From Phaeophleospora eucalypticola (taxonomy: Eukaryota > Ascomycota > Dothideomycetes > Mycosphaerellales > Mycosphaerellaceae), in contig JAKLNG010000018.1 in assembly GCA_022814565.1 (NCBI GenBank), forward strand, positions 186,001 through 250,000: a DNA stretch of 64,000 bases. The letters run 5' to 3'. The notes below the pieces were generated by a model. The model saw nothing but the letters and a program-made list of their open reading frames with translations. It had not been told where the DNA came from and did no database searches. The position numbers were made by a program, and so were the translations under genes. Positions 11,113 through 22,615 of the stretch are shown here, one piece after another. Each line of letters begins with the position of its first letter. Within the stretch, counting starts at the first letter, position 1.

Positions 11113-12039
11113 ATGACTTTCGCCACTCTTGAGGAAGTAGCCCTCCAGCACTTCGACGACCTCCACAAGCGTGGCGAACTGCAATGGATAGAAACAACAC
11201 CTGAAGTCTTCAAGAGCTCCCCCTTCGACGTAAGACCAGCACATCATCTCATCTCAGAAACCCTCCCAGCTAAACGACCTCCACAGTTCGAATTCCGCGT
11301 CGTCCTTGCCTACAAGAATAAACCCCAACTCCTCGCCAACGACAAAGGCCGCACGGAAGCCACCAACCCCTTCGGAAACGACGATCCGGAATTCACAATC
11401 CCGACTCCCTCATTTAAAACTCACATCCTCCGACTGAACAAATTCTCCGCCGTCAGGCCGCAATTCGTCTTGCACACGGCGGAATTCGAACGACAGAGCG
11501 ACCCGCTCTCCCTCTCAGATATTTCCGCTCTGTGGGACGCTCTCTGTAACCTGGGCAAGGACAGATACGTCGGACTGTACAATTGTGGCGAAGAGGCCGG
11601 TTCGAGCATCGGACACAAGCACATGCAAATCCTGCCCAAACCAAATCAAAACCTGTTCCCCGACGACGTGCTGGACACTTCCTCCCCCTCCTCCCACGAC
11701 ATCATCAGCCATCCAAAAGTCCCCTACCTCCACGGCCTCCTCCCCATCCCTCCGAACGCAACATCCTCAGAAATCTTCTCCTCCTACCAAAAACTCTGCC
11801 AACACCTCCAAATCGCACCCGGAGCGCCTCACAATGTCTTCTCGACCGATACCTGGATCATCGTGATCCCGAGAAGTAAAGCGAGGGCAGGAGACTCGGA
11901 CTCGGCAGTCAATGCCGCCAGCATGCTCGGCGTGGTGTGGGTGAAGACAGAGGCTGAACTGCACGCTTGGAAGGCGTATGGGCCGATGAAAGTGCTGGAG
12001 GAGGTTGGCGTGAAGCGAGATGTGTCGACCGGGAGGTAG
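11113..12039 (+). CDS. Ap4A phosphorylase / ATP adenylyltransferase (Apa1/2-like)
   Basis: Apa1/Apa2-type enzymes split diadenosine tetraphosphate with phosphate, giving ATP and ADP. They belong to the HIT-like superfamily and act through a histidine triad. The HKHMQ motif is at residues 149-153, in the context SSIGHKHMQILPKP. A conserved TWIIVIPRS segment near residue 250 precedes the C-terminal helix. I infer a 57-nt in-frame intron at 11230-11286: GTAAG donor, a perfect GCTAAAC branch site and a CACAG acceptor. Removing it gives a compact SSPFD-FEFRVVLAY junction and a 289-residue product. Left in, the frame stays open, so naive annotation would retain 19 extra residues. Confidence 0.85.
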   Translation: MTFATLEEVALQHFDDLHKRGELQWIETTPEVFKSSPFDVRPAHHLISETLPAKRPPQFEFRVVLAYKNKPQLLANDKGRTEATNPFGNDDPEFTIPTPSFKTHILRLNKFSAVRPQFVLHTAEFERQSDPLSLSDISALWDALCNLGKDRYVGLYNCGEEAGSSIGHKHMQILPKPNQNLFPDDVLDTSSPSSHDIISHPKVPYLHGLLPIPPNATSSEIFSSYQKLCQHLQIAPGAPHNVFSTDTWIIVIPRSKARAGDSDSAVNAASMLGVVWVKTEAELHAWKAYGPMKVLEEVGVKRDVSTGR

Positions 12040-12731
12040 ATCTGGACTTGGTTCCGCTCGATACGGACAAGGGAAGAATTGATCGCCAGGGCAATTGCCA
12101 CGCCGGATCCACGCCCTCCCTGCAGGAAACGATTCGGGAGCTGCACTGCAAAGCGCATCATATTCCTTGCCCGAACGCGAATCTCGTGATACGCGAACCG
12201 TCACACCTTCCAAGAACCGCAAATTACAGGGTCCCTCAAAGCGTTTTGGAAGGAAAGAACCATCGACTCGAAAGTCGTTTCACGTACAAGGTTGCACCTT
12301 CCCTCCTTGTCACCTTCTTAGTCGAAGATCTCAACCAGAATAGTGCACGCTCAGGTATAGAGGATTGAGGCAAAGAAAATGTACAAGAATCGAAAAGTCA
12401 TTAATTGTATTCACCAAGTCCCAAGAACAAACAAAACATGCACAGGCTTTCTCATTCGAAAACTGGTCCACGACCTGTACATATATATGCAACGCTAATC
12501 CGGCATCGTGGGGGATTTGGGGAAACTGCAAAAAAGATCTTTGACATGGACGATGGGCCGCTTGCCCCTCTTTCTTTACTCTTCTTCCCTTTCTAGTTGA
12601 TTAAGTGCCCTTTGCTTTCAATTCTTTTGTCTCCTTCTCATGGATTACCGAAATGGAGGGGTATCTGTTCCCGGATCTCATCATGCAAAAAGTTCGTTCG
12701 GGCTGGGAATCTTTTGTCCAAGCATGTGCAA
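12040..12731. other. convergent 3' region
   Basis: Gap between two convergent genes. It should hold both 3' untranslated regions. I see no gene; the short open frames lack domains or splice signals. Confidence 0.5.
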
Positions 12732-15050
12732 TTACAACAGAGCTGCGACACCAGCAGCGACCAACAGACCAGCAGCGCCCATCGATTGAGCCTTGCTGGC
12801 AGCGCCAGTGTACGAGCTAGGGCCGCTGGAGCTGGCGGGAGTAGAGCCGTAGGAGCCAGCGCTGGTGGCGGATGGCGCGTATCCGGCAGGAGCGGAGCCA
12901 GCTGGTGGTGCGGAAGCGACTGGAGCGGTGCTGTTGCTGCCGCTGCCGTAGCCGCCAGATCCGTAGCCAGCGGGTGCGACCTTCAATCCACCAGCCTTGT
13001 TCTTGGTCACGGTGGTCTGAGCCTGGAGAGGAGACCACACAGGCAGGCTGTTCTTACCAGCAGGAGCGGCGGTACCGGAGTAGACGGAAGACTGGAAGCC
13101 CGGAACATCGTTGGGGTGGACCTCCTGGCCAGCCTTGACGATCTTCCAGTTCAGGTTCTTGGTCATGTAGGGGATGGCGTGCTTCTCGCTCATGCTGGTC
13201 AAGGCACCAGATCGGCACTTGTTCTGGAGATGGCGGGTCAACGGGACAGAGCCAGCGACCTTGAGGTGAGGGTTGGCCATGTCACCGCCTGCAAGAACAC
13301 CGACAGCACCGACCATGTTCTGGTCGTTGATCCAGTTGGTGCTGTCGTTCGTCTTTGGCTGACCGTCAAACACGTAGACGTAGTAGGAGCCGTTGAGACC
13401 GTAGCGGGGAGTCTGGACGTTGCAGACGTACTGGTACTCGCTGCCGTTGGGAGCCTTGAACGATGGAAGGACGGTAGAGTTCTTGCCAAGGCCAGAGAAA
13501 GAACCAGTCGAGTCAGGCTTGAAGGCAGATCCGGTAGAAGAGGCGCTTGGGTAAGGGACAGCTGAGCTGCTGGCGTTGGAAGCAAGAGAGTTGGCCATGG
13601 TACGCTTGGGAGCAGCGCTGGAGGACGAGGAAGAAGCGGCGTTGTTGTTGGTGTTGCTGTGCTCGACTTGCTTGGAGATGTCGCTGGCGGTCGAGTTGGC
13701 GTTGCTTCCGTACAGCTGGTTGACAAAGGCAATGACGGAGTCTCTGCTGCCATCGCCAGCCAAGAACTCTGGGTAGGTGTACTTGAAGATGGTCCAGTCC
13801 TTGACCTCGTTGGTGGTCCAGAAGTTGGAGGCATCCTTGCGGTATGGCTCGAGCGGAGAGTCGGCGCCCTGGGTCGAGCCGCTGGCAACAGTCCAAGTCG
13901 AGTGAGGAGCGACCTGCGAGGCACCGTAGCTGTTGGGGTGAATGGTCTGCCAGATGGCGAAGAAGCGGTCGACGTTGGCGTGGTGGAGCCAGAAGATGGG
14001 GTCGAAGGCCGCGAGAGGCAGGTAGGTCATGTGGCCACCAGAGACACCATTGCTGCCGGCACCACCAGAGGTCGTGTGGACGGTGTTGTGGATACCCTCC
14101 AAGCTGTTCGAGCAGGCGGCGTCAGAAGAACCAGCGTCGTCGTTGGAGAAGTGGAGGTAGTCGTTGCTAGTTGATCGTCAGTACTCAAGAAGGAATGATA
14201 GAATTCGATGTGATGCTCACCAAGTGGTCAACAACTGGTAGATCTGGTCCTGCAAGTTCTGGCGGATGCTGTCGAAGGCGTTGGCGCAGGTTGCGTCCTG
14301 GCTGGTGCTGTCGGCGTTGTTGCTGGTGGGGTAGCGCATGGTGTTCTGCCAGGTGGTGAAAGGAGAGTAGTACATGGCATCGTCTTGCGAACCAATGTCG
14401 TATTTGTACAGTGGGTTGGCGATGGTCTGGCGGCCGTTGGGGCCATCGATGGTGACGGATTGGGAGGAGATCAGATCAGGCAAGGTCGACTGGCCCTGGT
14501 CTGGGGTGGCTGCCCAGTCCCAGTATGGGAATCGCATGGTGTTGGCGGCGGCGACCATATCATCTTTCTTGGAGCCGGTAAACGAGTTTGCGACTTCCAT
14601 GACCACCTTGAGGAATTCCTGCTCGTAGAGAGCCATGTAGGCACGGTGCCATGCTGGGAAAAGAACGGAATCGTGGGGGCAGTAGCCGTCTGCGCCGCCG
14701 CACTCCTCGCACTGGGTCACGCCGTCCCAGTCCTTGCGCGGAACACCGTGAATGGAGGCGACGCCGTAGTAGGAGGTCCAGTCGCTCTGGCTGCCCTGCT
14801 GGAACTTTTGCATTGCCAGAATGAAAAGAGTCCATTGGTTAGGGCGGTTCGCAGCGAGGTCGCTGATTTCGAGACGGGAGTGAGTCTGTCCATCGCCATA
14901 GCCCTGGGCGCCAGAAGTAATCACGACGTTGGAGTCCTGTCGCTTGGCGACGTGGTGAAGGGCCTCGTGGCGGTTGTGGGAGTGGGCATCGTGAGCGACG
15001 GCGCCGGCGGCGAGGAGAATGAGGGAGGAAAAGGCCGAAGTGAAATGCAT
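12732..15050 (-). CDS. secreted tyrosinase, probably GPI-anchored
   Basis: Type-3 copper oxidase that hydroxylates phenols and oxidises catechols, often in melanin synthesis. Two exons with one 54-nt intron (14167-14220) give 754 residues. Residues 1-18 are a signal peptide (MHFTSAFSSLILLAAGAV). CuA region: HGVPRKDWDG, then CPHDSVLFPAWHR. CuB region: VHTTSGG, then FDPIFWLHHANVDRFF. The splice restores TTCNDYLHFSN, as expected for the family. The C-terminus has a Gly/Ser/Ala/Pro-rich linker and ends in a hydrophobic segment (AAGLLVAAGVAALL) after small residues, which suggests a GPI anchor and wall or membrane attachment. Most fungal tyrosinases are intracellular or soluble, so this form is less usual. 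Confidence 0.92.
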
Positions 15051-15298
15051 AATGAGTGACCAACACCAGATGAGGTGTTTAAAAGGGAAGGATTGACAAG
15101 AACTCACTCAAGCATGGGCAGCCCGGAGGGTAGTGCGCCGCCTGAGGAGGGTGTAGTTGGATGTGATAATAAAGAGGGAAGAAAGGCGCAAGCAATGAAG
15201 CAAGCAAGCAAACAAGCAGAACTTGAAGGGCGGTGGTGAAGGAGAGGGAGGTGTTTGTGTGTCGGAGAGTTGAAGCGAGAGGGAAGAGAGACAGGGCA

Positions 15299-15323
15299 AG
15301 GCACAGGGCACAGGGCACAGGGC
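15299..15323. repeat. GGCACAG short tandem repeat
   Basis: Three near-perfect copies of GGCACAG in tandem upstream of the tyrosinase start. They probably lie in its leader or promoter; no function is evident. Confidence 0.7.
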
Positions 15324-15470
15324 AGCACGGCATCGACGGCAAGTTCAACGAGCGATGTGAGCCTGAGGTGCTGAGGTGGCAGCGCAGTGCAGGGCAAACG
15401 CACGGGTGTCGGCAGTCACGGCAGCGAATCTTCATCTGCGAGCGCCATGGCCATCTCCCACCAACACCGC

Positions 15471-15497
15471 TAACCACAGCTAACCACAGCTAACCAC
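15471..15497. repeat. TAACCACAGC decamer tandem repeat
   Basis: Two and a half direct copies of TAACCACAGC about 420 bases upstream of the tyrosinase ATG; read on the tyrosinase strand each is GCTGTGGTTA. Spacing of exactly ten bases could present repeated protein sites on one face of the helix. Regulatory use is inference. Confidence 0.7.
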
Positions 15498-15515
15498 CAC
15501 CAACACGGGCCCACC

Positions 15516-16691
15516 TTGTTGCAGGCATCTCATCTTCCCTCACCCATCATCATCACCACCATTCTCCTTTCAGTCTCCATAACCGCGCAAAGGTGTCGCA
15601 ATCTGACAGCCGCCTCACATCCACCTCACGCCATCAACACGTCGTACACTGCGGCGGGCAACAGCAGCAGTAGCAGCAGCATATCGCTCCGTTCGGCGGA
15701 TTCGAGGGCGGCGCCTCCAACGACTGAGGCGCGCGACGCAAGCGCCGAAACAGGCGAAACACTGACCAAGCCTTTGTTCCTGCATATGCCCCTGGCGCTA
15801 GTCCCGACGTGGCGATCCGCGTCCTGGCTGCCGACCGCGCCAACACCTTCCCGCCGACTGCCCGCTGTTTCATCCTCTGCGACAACTCGCCGGCCGTGTG
15901 GCTGCAATGTGCCACAGGCGCCTCCAAACCGCCGCCCGCCGCATAGGTACATACATACACTCACAACACACAATTATTACTGCGCCCTTGCAGCGACAAG
16001 AACCTCCTGCGAGACGCTGCAAGACAGCGCCAGAGATGTTTGTCGCTGTTTGGCGGCGCCTATCCAATGACTCTCCTCATTCGTCCGCGCTCCGAGAAGC
16101 TCGGCAGGTAAGCTTCATTTGCCCGAGAGCCTCTCACAGCCTGCCCCACACCCCGTACCTCACACACTCGCATCTCTGATCAGTGAGCGTCTGCCCATGC
16201 GCCCACCCGATCGCGACACTTACGGCCGACGACCTACACTACTATTATCACTCGTGTCCCTCCTACTACTATCGACCTACTACTCGGATACCGGCCAAGC
16301 CTTTCTCCTTTGGGACAGACACTGCAGCAGAGACAAACGCCTCTCGTGCTCAACAACGTGCCAATCCTCCTGCACGAGGCGTGACGTGGATACGATCAAG
16401 GGGAAATTGCCTAGTCACCACCGCTCCGGGTTTGGTCTGTACGTATCAGCCTTGAACCACGACCACCATCTGAACCTCCGCGGACCCCTTTGCTGCTATC
16501 TTCACCTCGACATGAGAGGCATATTCTCTGCGCTGTCGTACACCAGAGATTACCATGCGCCGTCTGTTCCTGGCGAGGAGAGGGCTTTCCTCGCTAGCAC
16601 CAAAATGCGGGAACGCGTGGCCTCCACTGTGCATTCGCCCACGCCATCCGCATCTCCATTGCCGCCGCTCTCAGATAACAATCATCTTTAA
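15516..16691 (+). other. possible spliced gene of uncertain frame
   Basis: Two well-formed introns can be drawn: 15947-15993 (GTACAT...TTGCAG) and 16108-16183 (GTAAGC...ATCAG). Joining the exons keeps one frame open from 15516 to 16691, about 350 residues and no known domain. Against this model, a different frame in the first exon has stronger codon bias (C/G at third positions) and a more protein-like product (FILCDNSPAVWLQC), but it meets a TAG immediately before the first donor. The second exon (LSLFGGAYPMTLLIRPRSEK) also looks coding. So the segment may be a real gene with another structure, a decayed gene, or GC-rich noise. The rest of the gap to 17377 shows nothing else I can support. 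Confidence 0.25.
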
Positions 16692-17377
16692 CTCCCGTCT
16701 ACTCCGAGTGTCTAACAGTTCCATTAAGGGTCTTGCTGTCCTGCGCTGCACCGCGAAGCCGCGTGTCAGCCAGTCGTCCTACTCAGACGGCATCCCTCAC
16801 TGCGAGCATCGCATCTTGAAAATGGCTCATCGCAACACGACGCTCTCACGCTCTGGATCTATTCCGGTCCAGCTCGTGTCTGCTGGAGAAGACCCATCTG
16901 CCTCTCGATTCAGGATTCAGGAGTCTCGTATGGGGCTGCTTTCAGCCACTGACATCTTGCAGCCAGCGTTTTCTCTCACCGAAGCGTGCACCGAGCTCTC
17001 TGCTTGTTGAGACACGTCGACCATCGATCACGATGCTGAAGCTGGCATGTGAAGTCGAGAACATTCCCGACAGCCTGGAGAGCTCTCAGACACGAAGTTG
17101 CCGGAAGGAAGAAGGAATGCTACGACTTCCCAATCAGATGTCAAACCATCTCCTTGGTCTCGAGCTCATCTTTCAAGGCACAATGGTAGGCAGCAGCTGT
17201 CGCTCTGTATCAGCCTCTGCAGCTCAGACTTGACAGCAATCACACCTGGAGTTGCTATTTTTGATGCTGGGACACAAACGATGAGGATGGTAGCATCCCT
17301 TTTGGGACGTTCATCTCCACAAACGAGATGTGCGAGGCGAGAAACAAGCAAGCTACGCTGACTTCTCCTGCTCAGGC

Positions 17378-18956
17378 CTAGATTTCAATGGCATCGTTCT
17401 CAGAGCTGCTCTTGACCTTCTTGCCGACCGCGCGGCCTTTCGCTTGACCCGTTCCGAGCGCATTCGGGTCGCGCTCCTCCAAAGGGTCTCGCTTCCTCTT
17501 CTTGCCGACTCCCTTCGCAGGAGCGGCAGGCAATGGAAGGCCCATCATATCTCTACGTTTGAAGAACTCCCAAATGACTGGGAAGATCTGAAGCTTTGCT
17601 CCCTCCTTGGGACCTCGTCGCTCCAAGAATGTGTACAGCTTCTTCCGCTCGCTGAACCCTCCCAACGCTCGACGAAAAGAATCGAGATCCCAGCCGTCCG
17701 TGTTGTACATGATCAGCCGCTTGACCATCGCTCGAATCTCGTCGCAGTCTCGATCGACAGGTCCACCGCTTGCTACTGTCGCGAGTGTTTCCTCTTCGGA
17801 CTCGGCTTTGTCTGGATACTTGCAAGATCTGCCGAACCAAGAGTCATCTTCGTAGTTTCGAACGGGGAGTCGAAGGTCTGGCTTGGGTCTGAGGTCGGCC
17901 ACATCTGGGATGTTGTAAATGATGGGATCTGTCCTGTCGGCCAGTTTCTCTTCTTCCTCTTCCTCGTGGATGATCTCCTCAATGCACTCCCAGTATGCCT
18001 TCAGCTCGTCTGCGCTCAAGTCATCGAAGACTGCTTTCGCACACCGATCCTGGTCCTCAGCTGGGATTTCGGTTTGGATTTGTCGCATCAAGAAGTCTCG
18101 CACGTAGTGGTAAGGAGCATCATCGAGCGTGTGCTGTCGACCGAGACGACCTGGACCCGTTGATTCCCAGACGCCTTTACGAAGGATAGCGCTCTTGTTG
18201 CCGGAATCCTCGAGCGTGATCACACTGGCAATAAATGCCACCTGCTTGTCCTTTAGCTCCTTTCCAGCTGCGTCGACGAGTGTTTCGATGAGCTCTAGTC
18301 TCGATCTTGAAGTTGTCTGATCATGATGAGCAGGTACTTCCGCAAGAGCTAGATGAGAGATTCTTACCGCCTTCGAGACAGAATACGGCGTCGCTGGTTC
18401 CTCATATTTACTCGGCTCGCACCTGACCAACAGCCCAACATCAGTCACCATTCCATAGACTTCAAGAGCATTCAATCAACTCACCTATCCCACTTACTCT
18501 TCCTCCTAAATCCCTCCAACCCGCCTCCCACAAACAAATTCCTCCAAACTTTCGCCCTGTCCTCCTCCACTTCCACATGCCTCTCCACCATACTCTCCGC
18601 ATCCTTGATGACCCTCTCAAGCGGCACGCTCTCCCACGTCACCCATTCTCCATTTGGGAGCTGTCTTCTCTCCGGCGATTCCAGTGGGATCATAGCTCCG
18701 CCGCCGTGACCAGGGCGGGAGAAGTACTCCAGAATCACGACGAAGTCTTTGAAGCGTTGGACTTCCGCTGCGGTGAGGGAAGGAATTTGAGCTTGAAGGT
18801 TGGCGAGGAAGTGGTTGCAGCGCTGGGCTCGATGTTGATGTTAGCATTCACTTTTCGTTAAGACGGGCTTCTTATTACAAGTTGACTTCGCGGAGGTGAG
18901 GGTCTACGGACCTGCGTGTTCGCCGCCGCTGCTGCGGGAGTATTTACCAATGGCAT
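17378..18956 (-). CDS. hypothetical protein with nuclear-type basic tail
   Basis: Four exons with introns at 18823-18911, 18423-18484 and 18317-18367 give 458 residues. I do not recognise a family. The N-terminal part (EVQRFKDFVVILEYFSRPGH) is helical. A run of Glu near residue 255 is followed by a conserved-looking C-terminal block (RDCDEIRAMVKRLIMYN, then KLYTFLERRGPKEGAKLQIFP). The tail carries GKKRKRD and GKKVKS, plausible nuclear localisation signals. The first intron is supported by a GCTAACATC branch site. The third intron's acceptor was chosen because only that one preserves the frame. Nuclear location is inferred. Confidence 0.78.
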
Positions 18957-19412
18957 GGTCGCCGCTTGCTGCTTGATAATAATTACTATCGCCCAGAAAT
19001 ATGTTGAATTGTAAGATGTTGATATCGTGCTGTGAGATCGAAGAAGCACGCGTCTGTATTGTTGTTGTCAGAAATCTTAAAAAGACGCGTGCTAGGGATG
19101 CCATGTAGCACCCAAATGACATTTCGACGGCCACATGATAATTTCACGGCCACCTGATAATCGCGCTTCCTTGGCGCGTTCCTGGCAGCAACTTCGTATA
19201 CAACCTTAAAGATGGGACGTAATGCTATCATCGAGTAAAGTAAAGCATGCTTTCTGTGATGATATTCGTTGGTAGTAATGCAAGGCTGAGAATATACGCA
19301 CATCAATGCTTCCACATCGTCCCTTGCCCATAGCCGCCAACCTTCCGACTTTGAACTCCATGGCTATTCCCATCGTCGACTCGTCTTTCTTTGTCAACCC
19401 GTATCATCCCAT
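18957..19412. other. intergenic stretch at 19 kb
   Basis: Promoter of the leftward hypothetical gene and 3' region of the leftward BTB gene. Two near-copies of a short motif (GGCCAC then TGATAAT) lie around 19129-19165. I see no gene. Confidence 0.45.
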
Positions 19413-20280
19413 TCAATGCCCATTAATCTCTCCACCCGCCTGGCTCTGCGAACGTGTACTCGCCTCATTGCTAAAGCTGAAATCCCCCTCCCAATGCAAA
19501 GTATTATCATAGTCCTCATCATCGTCCTCCTCCGCATTCATCTTCCCAGCCTGGTCATCCTCCATCTTCATCCCTTTGTTTTCAGCCTCCTCTGCAAACC
19601 GCTCCACCGCTTTCTCTCGCGCATCGGGAACCTGTTCTGGCTCGAAATGCCATTTTTGTACGCACATGATGATGTCCACGGCCAGCTGACCATTCTTCCG
19701 CAAGGCGTTCTCCCAATGCTGCGGAACGCCTTGCCCGAGAACAAGCATGCGCGCGACGCAGGAGACAAGGAGTTGTCGCATGGGCGATTCGGCTTCGGTG
19801 TTGGAGTAGACGTATTGCACTCGTCTGAGGCTCGGCCAGGTATCGGTCTCGTGGTAGTACCTCCGCACAGCATCCAGTACTTCGACGATCAGGCGTCTGA
19901 TCTCCCACTTCTCCGCCATCAGGTACATGTCGAGCAGTGGAGAGAGGTCCTTCTCTTCCTTTGGAGGGGGCACGCGCTCGGAATAAAGCCATCCAACGAA
20001 CATCTTGAACGGCTCGTCGTCCTCGTCCGGCAGGCCGTAGACATGATTCTTCTTCTCTCCGCCTTTAGAGTAGAAGACATTGCGGAAGAAGCGAGAGCGG
20101 TGGCATAGAAGCTTTTCGTGGAGAGTCCTGTAATGGTATAAGGTTTAGTCTAACTGGACGCCGATCGTGAAGCTAAAAGACCGCATGTGATACATACCAT
20201 TTGGTATTTTGAGGTCCAACATAGATTTCCACCAGCGAGTTTGACAACAATTCGTGAAGAGGTCGTTCTCTGTCGGCCAT
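19413..20280 (-). CDS. BTB/POZ domain protein
   Basis: Two exons with a 70-nt intron (20128-20197, donor GTATGT, acceptor TTACAG) give 265 residues. The BTB fold is read from VEIYVGPQNTKWTLHEKLLCHRS, then FFRNVF, then the FKMFVGWLYS and YLMAEKWEIRRL segments. This order is typical of fungal stand-alone BTB proteins that dimerise and sometimes recruit Cullin-3. The C-terminal third is acidic and low in complexity (EEDDDEDYDN). No second domain such as BACK, Kelch or MATH is visible, so the partner is unknown. Confidence 0.85.
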
Positions 20281-20735
20281 GATTGCTATGTCCAAAGGGT
20301 GTTCGTGCTGTTCACCGATGCGCCTATGCGACCTAAAATCCCAAGCTCTTTCGTTTCACGCGCAGATGATTGAAAGCGGTCGAATGCGAAACAGCGCGAA
20401 TGAGGAAGACAGTCGCCTACTTGTAGGTCCGCGTGTGCTTCCCATCCTTGAATAAATGCGGCTGCAGAGAAGGAGGCTGGTTCTCTCGTGCGACTCGTCA
20501 AGCCTGCTTGGAGGTGCAAGAAACGTCATGCTGCAGTCACATTTCAGCGCTAGCGCCGCGTGCCATGCGAACACTTTCAGGTTTACGCGACACGCTAAGA
20601 AATGCGACACGTCCACCTCTGTACTTCCGACCTCAGGATATCTCACCGAAAAAAATTCAACAATCAGTCGCCATCAAATACCGTAGAGGAAGTCGAATTG
20701 CCCGCTTGCCAACGAGTTCGCCATTAACGTAGCCT
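20281..20735. other. intergenic stretch at 20.5 kb
   Basis: Promoter of the BTB gene and 3' region of the zinc-cluster-like regulator. No gene, repeat or strong promoter motif is seen. Confidence 0.45.
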
Positions 20736-22615
20736 TCACGAAGACGGGAGCGCATTCCAATCGACTGGACTCGGATCCTCGATGAACGAGAAATCATCCA
20801 AGTTGACGGGGTAATTCGGGTCCATAAAGGTCCCAAAGATGTCGTCCATACCTTCAAAAAGTCCATTCCAGTCTGGCGTCTGAGCATCATTGTTCACACT
20901 CCCTGCTGGGTTGTGGCCATTGACGCTGCCCTCAGCCGTGCCTGCTTCCGATCGGGTGTCGATAATGGTATGAGGCTTTGCCAGAGACGCAGTGCAAATG
21001 CCGGGAGAAGATGGGCCTCCGCTGAATCTGTTGACTCGGAAGGAGGACAGATCAGTGGCCTTGTTGAGCTCCTCGAGCACCTTCCTCGCGATCGTTGCGA
21101 TCACATCCGCCGCAGACCACGTGCGACGCAGCTTTTGGAGAACCTCGCAGCACGTAGCGAAGTCCTCTCGCGCATCCTCTTGTTGGTGCATCAACTGAGC
21201 TTGTCTGAGGTGCTGATAAGAGACCGAGAGTGCCAACGATATTGCATAAGGCAGGATTGGCAAAGGATGCAAGGATTTGAACCACCGTGAGCTCATCAGA
21301 CGATGCAGCTCGATCGAAGCCAATGACTGTCGTACATAGCTGGACGTCGCTCGCGGCATGTACTTGACCCCTCTAGAGCGATGGGAGAGCACCGCAACCA
21401 ACAGGTAGTAGAGATGAAGCGTCATCAGCAGGCTATGAGGGAGTTCCCAGCCTTTGCCCTGGTCCACAACGTCCTCGAAACTTGGAAAGTCTTCTTCCCA
21501 GCCGGTGACACTGATGTCAGTTCCAGGCCTGTAGAAACCGATTACATCGTTGAGAAGTCGAGAAAGAGCTAGCCAGACTTCAAAGGCTGGGAAGCCGCTC
21601 TCTCCAGCTTTGAAGGGCTCGATGGCAACATCAACGTCGCTCATCATGATCGGGCGCCCGTAGATGCAGGAGTTGAGCCTGTCCAAGCTCCAAAGACACC
21701 AGAATAAGCGCTTGGTTGTGAGGTCGTCACCTGATGCAACTCCTGACTGTTGTCCCAAATGCCAACCCAAAGTCTGAGTATAATGCATTGCCATGTTCAG
21801 ACACATTGTTGCCTCTTCAGCGCCATCCTGGCCTTCCACGTGAAGTGAGGCCAGAGCGAGAAGCCGCACCAGCGTGATCTTCTCAAAACGGACCGGATTA
21901 CGTATAGCAGCCATGATGGACACATGCAGTCGACTGCAAAACTCACGTGGTGGCAAAGGCGTGGAAGACTCGTTCAATCGTAAATGAGGCCCTGCTTCTG
22001 GATCCTTGGCTGCCACCAGACATAGCGCGTGGGCCAAGGACTCGGGCACCGTACCGCCTGCATGATTCCTGCGAAACACGTCTTCGTCCAGCAGTGGAAG
22101 AAGCGGATTTATCTTCTTGAAGTAAATGTCAATGAGTGGGCCCAACACGGCGGAATGCGGTCGTTGGTTGTCAAGAGCAGCCGCTTTGGCCGCCTCTTCG
22201 TTGGCCGAGTTCTTCTGGCGTACTAGCGTTTCCCACTCGCGCTTGTCGATCCAGATACCAATGTCATCGTTAGGTTGCCTGTTCTCGCTGTCTGGCTTTG
22301 GAGTTGAGCGCTGAAGAAATGTCGATTCCGGGATCATGTCGCTAATGAAGACTTTGGAATGTGCTGGTTTGCGAGGTTTTGTCGTCCCGTTTGGCTCGCC
22401 ATCCTCGCCAGCCTTGTCTTTGTCGTTGGCAGCATTCTTTTCCGAAGCCCCAGCGAAATGCACACAGCGCTTCTGTGAAATTGTCAGCAGGTGAAAGACT
22501 CCGACGGGGCAACTCCCGCCCAGACCTTCCTGTTCCTGCAACTTTCACAGGCTTTTGCCAGTCGACGCCGCTTGGGCGCACTGTCCCCGTACTGATTGAC
22601 AAAGGTTAGCTCCAT
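20736..22615 (-). CDS. fungal transcription factor with a half zinc cluster
   Basis: Two exons with a 53-nt intron (22473-22525) give 608 residues. The N-terminus holds a basic PKRRRLAKACESCRNRK stretch; the splice then completes KRCVHF. This gives CX2CX6C, the first half of a Zn2Cys6 binuclear cluster, but no second set of three cysteines follows within the next 100 residues. The middle of the protein is the fungal-specific transcription-factor domain: YFKKINPLLPLLDEDVFRR, then RLFWCLWSLDRL and YGRP, as in PF04082 members. The C-terminus is acidic and aromatic (PDWNGLFEGMDDIFGTF), a plausible activation region. DNA binding through half a cluster is unusual, so the N-terminal model should be checked. 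Confidence 0.85.

Noticed and set aside
16555..17010. 151-codon plus-strand open frame
   Set aside because: No domain, no splice signals and no clear codon bias. It overlaps the end of the uncertain spliced candidate in another frame.
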